Origin: Unio delphinus
Taxonomy: Eukaryota > Mollusca > Bivalvia > Unionida > Unionidae
Direction: 5' to 3'
Assembly: GCA_029339505.1 (NCBI GenBank)
Contig: JAQISU010000182.1
Coordinates: 248,001-312,000 of the forward strand
DNA: 64,000 nt
Shown: positions 58,961 to 64,000 of the stretch, piece by piece
Position numbering within the stretch: position 1 is the first letter of the stretch
How the letters are laid out: each line of letters begins with the position of its first letter
Program-made: the position numbers and the translations under genes
The notes under the pieces: generated by a model
Told to the model about the DNA's origin: nothing
The model's database searches: none
The model's input: only the letters and a program-made list of their open reading frames with translations

Positions 58961-60900
58961 AATTATTAATGGAATGGTAAATATTGAGACTATTGATGCT
59001 TGGTACATGTGATTAATGAATGTGTGGTAAATATTGAGACTATTGATGTTTGGTACATGTGATTATTGAATGTGTGGTGAATATTGAGACTACTGATGCT
59101 TGGTACATGTGATTATTGAATGTGTGGTAAATATTGAGACTACTGATGCTTGGTACATGTGATTATTGAATGTGTGGTAAATATTGAGACTATTGATGTT
59201 TGGTACATGTGATTATTCAATGTGTGGTAAATATTGAGACTATTGATGCATGGTACATGTGATTATTCAATGTGTGGTAAATATTGAGACTATTGATGTT
59301 TTGGTACATGTTGTGATTATTCAATGTGTGGTAAATATTGAGACTACTGATGTTTTGGTACATGTTGTGATTATTCAATGTGTGGTAAATATTGAGACTA
59401 TTGATGCTTGGTACATGTGATTATTGAATGTGTGGTAAATATTGAGACTATTGATGCTTGGTACATGTGATTATTGAATGTGTGGTAAATATTGAGACTA
59501 TTGATGTTTGGTACATGTGATTATTGAATGTGTGGTAAATATTGAGACTATTGATGCATGGTACATGTGATTATTCAATGTGTGGTAAATATTGAGACTA
59601 TTGATGCATGGTACATGTGATTATTGAATGTGTGGTAAATATTGAGACTATTGAAGCTTGGTACATGTGATTATTGAATGTGTGGTAAATATTGAGACTA
59701 TTGATGTTTGGTACATGTGATTATTGAATGTGTGGTAAATATTGAGACTATTGATGCATGGTACATGTGATTATTGAATGTGTGGTAAATATTGAGACTA
59801 TTGATGTTTGGTACATGTGATTATTGAATGTGTGGTAAATATTGAGACTATTGATGCATGGTACATGTGATTATTCAATGTGTGGTAAATATTGAGACTA
59901 TTGATGCATGGTACATGTGATTATTCAATGTGTGGTAAATATTGAGACTATTGATGTTTGGTACATGTGATTATTGAATGTGTGGTGAATATTGAGACTA
60001 TTGATGTTTGGTACATGTGATTATTGAATGTGTGGTGAATATTGAGACTACTGATGCTTGGCACATGTGATTATTGAATGTGTGGTAAATATTGAGACTA
60101 TTGATGTTTGGTACATGTGATTATTGAATGTGTGGTAAATATTGAGACTATTGATGCATGGTACATGTGATTATTCAATGTGTGGTAAATATTGAGACTA
60201 TTGATGTTTTGGTACATGTTGTGATTATTCAATGTGTGGTAAATATTGAGACTACTGATGTTTTGGTACATGTTGTGATTATTCAATGTGTGGTAAATAT
60301 TGAGACTATTGATGTTTTGGTACATGTGATTATTGAATGTGTGGTGAATATTGAGACTATTGATGCTTGGTACATGTGATTATTGAATGTGTGGTGAATA
60401 TTGAGACTACTGATGCTTGGTACATGTGATTATTGAATGTGTGGTAAATATTGAGACTATTGATGTTTAGTACATGTGATTATTGAATGTGTGGTAAATA
60501 TTGAGTCTATTGATGCTTGGTACATGTTGTGATTATTCAATGTGTGGTAAATATTGAGACTACTGATGTTTTGGTACATGTTGTGATTATTCAATGTGTG
60601 GTAAATATTGAGACTATTGATGTTTTGGTACATGTGATTATTGAATGTGTGGTGAATATTGAGACTATTGATGCTTGGTACATGTGATTATTGAATGTGT
60701 GTTGAATATTGAGACTACTGATGCTTGGTACATGTGATTATTGAATGTGTGGTAAATATTGAGACTACTGATGCTTGGTACATGTGATTATTGAATGTGT
60801 GGTAAATATTGAGACTATTGATGCTTGGTACATGTGATTATTGAATGTGTGGTAAATATTGAGACTACTGATGCTTTGGTACATGTTACGATTATTGATG
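58961..60900. repeat. 50-bp minisatellite (about 38 copies)
   Basis: Unit ATTGAATGTGTGGTAAATAT, TGAGACTATTGATG, TTTGGTACATGTGATT, exact 50-base spacing in the centre (for example 59,461, 59,511, 59,561). It shares GTGGTAAATATTGAGACTA with variant units of the adjoining 27-bp array, so the two are related. Confidence 0.95.
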
Positions 60901-60984
60901 ATGTGGTATCTATTGAGACAACTGTGGATTGTTTTGAGATTAATGATAATTTGGTATGTGTTGAGATTATTGATGATGTGGTAC
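60901..60984. repeat. Junction of degenerate 27-bp-type units
   Basis: GATTATTGATGATGTGGTA-type units bridge the 50-bp and 31-bp arrays. Confidence 0.7.
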
Positions 60985-62395
60985 ACAAGACGAGTTCCAT
61001 GAGTTATTTGAGCACACCAGGTTAGTTCCATGAGTATTGTAAGTACACCAGGTTAGTTCCATGAGTTATGTGATCACACCAGGTTAGTTCCATGAGTAAT
61101 GTAAGCACACCAGGTTAGTTCCATGAGTTATGTGATCACACCAGGTTAGTTCCATGAGTATTGTAAGTACACCAGGTTAGTTCCATGAGTTATGTGATCA
61201 AACCAGGCTAGTCCCATGAGTAATGTGAGCACACCAGGTTAGTTCCATGAGTTATGTGATCACACCAGGTTAGTTCCATGAGTATTGTAAGTACACCAGG
61301 TTAGTTCCATGAGTATTGTAAGTACACCAGGTTAGTTCCATGAGTAATGTGAGCACACCAGGTTAGTTCCATGAGTTATGTGATCACACCAGGTGAGTTC
61401 CATGAGTAATGTCAGTACACTTGGTGAGTTCCATAAGTACTGTAAGTACACAAGGTTAGTTCTATTAGTAATGTGAGTACACAAGGTTAGTTCCATGAGT
61501 AATGTCAGTACACAAGATTAGTTCTATGAGTAATGTGAGTACACAAGGCTAGTTCTATTAGTAATGTGAGTACACAAGGTTAGTTCTATTAGTAATGTGA
61601 GTACACAAGATTAGTTCTATTAGTAATGTGAGTACACAAGGTTAGTTCTATTAGTAATGTGAGTACACAAGGTTAGTTCCATGAGTAATGTCAGTACACA
61701 AGATTAGTTCCATGAGTAATGTCAGTACACAAGGTTAGTTCTATTAGTAATGTCAGTACACAAGGTTAGTTCCATGAGTAATGTCAGTACACAAGATTAG
61801 TTCTATTAGTAATGTGAGTACACAAGGTTAGTTCTATTAGTAATGTGAGTACACAAGGTTAGTTCCATGAGTAATGTCAGTACACAAGGTTAGTTCTAAG
61901 AGTAATGTGAGTACACAAGGTGAGTTCCATGAGTAATGTGAGTACACAAGGTTAGTTCCAAGAGTAATGTGAGTACAAACTGTTGTTAGTTCCATGAGTA
62001 TTGACTACACAAGGTGAGTTCCATGAGTAATGTCAGTACACTTGGTGATTTCTATCAGTAATGACAGTACACCAGGTTATTTTAATCCATAATGTAAGTA
62101 CACCAGGTTAGTTCAGTCAGTGATGCGAGCTCACCAGGTTAGTTCAATCTGTAATGTAAGTACATCAGGTTAATTTAATCAGTAATTTAAATACACCAGG
62201 TTAGTTCAATCAGTAATGTAAATACACCAGGTTAGTTCAATCATTAATGTCAGCACACCATGTTAGTTCAATCAGTAATGAGAGTTCACCAGTTAGTTCA
62301 ATCAGTAATGAGAGTTCACCCGGTTAGTTTAATCAGTAATGTAAATACACCAGGTTAGTTCAATCAGTAATGTGAGTATACCAGGTTAATTCCGA
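60985..62395. repeat. 31-bp minisatellite (about 45 copies)
   Basis: Unit ACACAAGGTTAGTTCYATKA then GTAATGTGAGT. The left third has an ACACCAGG variant alternating GTTATGTGATC and GTATTGTAAGT units, the centre ACACAAGG, and the right third AGTTCAATCAGTAATG. Confidence 0.95.
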
Positions 62396-62999
62396 GTGTT
62401 TTGACAAAAATCACAAATTTATTTTATTAACAGATGATGGTGTATAACTTGTCTATTTGCAACACAGGCATTTGCTGTATCTAATCAAGTGCAATATGTT
62501 GGTAGGCACTCAATTAACACAATAAAAAGATCAACTAATCATTGAAAGAAATGCCACTTTATGTTTAATTTGATGCTAATGACACAAAACTACATGTTAA
62601 CTTGTATGAGACTGACCAGCAGTAACTTTCATGGCCCCAGTATATTAGTGATAACTGTTTTTTTAGAGATCCATGGGCAAAATCACTAACCTTGAAGTCT
62701 TAGATTGGCATTCATTTTTTTAGTCTATATGGTTTATATTTCTATAGGTGTCAGTCAATTGAATGCTAGGCTTTGCTCTTGCTTAGACTTTTACTTATTT
62801 TGGAAAATCAGTCTTTCTTTTTCAAAACAGTCATGACTAAAAACAATGGACCTTCCCCACAAATTATGTTTTCTTATTTTAGGTGAAACTATTGAATTTC
62901 GGGGCTGAGTTATGGCTAGATTGTCAAACCCATTGCAGATACAATAATTGTTACTATGTTTACAAGATAAAAGAAGAAACATGGAACACAGGCAACCTC

Positions 63000-63035
<36 letters not shown>

Positions 63036-64000
63036 ACTGTCTCTGTCTCTTTCTTCTTTGCTGTTTGAAAACTACATGCTATAATTCAAATCATATATAA
63101 ACAATGTATGTAATCCAATCAGGATTTTTTACTCTCCACACTTCCAGATATGGATTAAAATTTATGGAATGCCATACTTTTCCACTATTCCAAATATGGG
63201 TGGTATTCCTTTGATTAAAATTTGTTGAGTGCCATACTTTTTAGATCCTAATGTCACCTGAAACAGTCATCAAAAACTGACAATTTTATGTGTGTTTCAC
63301 AATCTGCTAATACAGATGAGATAATAATCAGTACTTGAAAACTTTAGATAAAACCACACAATAAATGATTTAATTTACCATATATACAGATAGACTACTC
63401 ATACATCATCAATGATCCATTTTTTGTTTCACATTTCAGTTTAAAGCAAATTGTAATGTCAACACATCACCTATTTTTTCATTCTTAACCAGCTCTCACT
63501 TTGATGTCTCGCTTTGATTATACTGCTAGTTGATAAATTGGTCCTTGGTTTCCAACAATAATGAAACCCACGATTGTTAAAACCCTGGTATTGGCTTTGC
63601 AGCTTCTGATACTAGTTACAGTATTGCCTGTACCCCATTGTTCTTTATCATTAATCTGCATAAATTATGCTACCAATTTTTAATATCAAGTCGATTAAAA
63701 ACCACTGGAAATGGGGCCCACTCCCTTCTCTGGATGTAAATGATAAATTTAGCATAGGGTATTGTTTTCATTGCTATAGTACTGGCACATTTTAATGAGT
63801 TAGGTATGTTTTGATCAATCATTTCAGTCATAATCATTCATTACAAATCATACAACTTATCTCACAATGCCTCCCATCAAATCACTTAAGTTTTACACAG
63901 TGGCTTTTAAGCTAAATGTGGTGAACTTCACTGAAGAAAAAGGTGGGAATATGGCTGCTCACGGAAAATATAGTGTAAGTGAAAAATGTGTCCGGGATTG
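62396..64000. other. Unrecognised intronic or intergenic DNA
   Basis: No exon compatible with the AFAP1-like gene was found. A (CTGT)n run lies at 62,998-63,030. A diverged short duplication around 63,140-63,245 (GATTAAAATTTRTKGARTGC, CATACTTTT) is the only other structure. Confidence 0.45.
62998..63030. repeat. (CTGT)n microsatellite
   Basis: Tetranucleotide CTGT run followed by CT-rich sequence. Confidence 0.95.

Noticed and set aside
62883..63068. Possible upstream AFAP1-like exon on either strand
   Set aside because: No PH or SH-binding motif and no splice boundary with the required phase; the frame ends in a CTGT microsatellite.

Overview
The window reads as non-coding-rich, AT-rich animal nuclear DNA. 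It has spliced exons with GT-AG boundaries, tRNA-derived SINEs, several kinds of LINE, hAT- and piggyBac-like MITEs, and very many micro- and minisatellites. This mix suggests a marine invertebrate, most likely a mollusc or other lophotrochozoan. That placement is inference; nothing in the window proves the taxon.

There is one recognisable host gene. It is the 3' part of an AFAP1-family (actin filament-associated protein 1 / AFAP1L / XB130) gene on the minus strand, with four exons at 57,411-57,191, 55,712-55,521, 52,242-51,245 and 49,430-48,725. All three junctions in the window are phase-compatible. They give a 704-residue C-terminal stretch: a complete PH domain (the second PH of the family), a tyrosine/acidic linker, a long low-complexity Ser/Asn/Asp-rich region and a C-terminal coiled coil. 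The exons upstream of 57,411 are not seen and probably lie beyond 64,000.

Layout. 1-6.5 kb: LINE remnants, a foldback element, a hAT MITE and minisatellites, with a SINE inside a 33-bp array. 6.5-13.9 kb: mostly unrecognised DNA with microsatellites and SINE fragments. 13.9-16.3 kb: a decayed RTE-type LINE inserted in a 19-bp minisatellite. 16.3-25 kb: trinucleotide tract, second foldback element, 39-bp minisatellite, a three-armed palindrome and two hAT MITEs. 25.3-25.9 kb: LINE endonuclease fragment. 27-27.8 kb: a tandem duplication of about 400 bp. 30.6-32.7 kb: a minus-strand CR1/L2-type LINE with its (ATT)n tail and a microsatellite grown inside the reverse transcriptase frame. 35.4-47.9 kb: a chain of minisatellites interrupted by SINEs and a 550-bp TTAA-flanked element. 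48.7-57.4 kb: AFAP1-like exons. 57.7-62.4 kb: a nearly uninterrupted 4.7-kb block of three minisatellites upstream of the visible exons.

The most notable observation is a minisatellite of about 20 copies at 56.5-57.2 kb. It starts inside the last bases of an AFAP1-like exon and carries a copy of the exon tail plus the 5' splice site in each unit. Most other open reading frames are by-products of tandem repeats whose unit length is a multiple of three.
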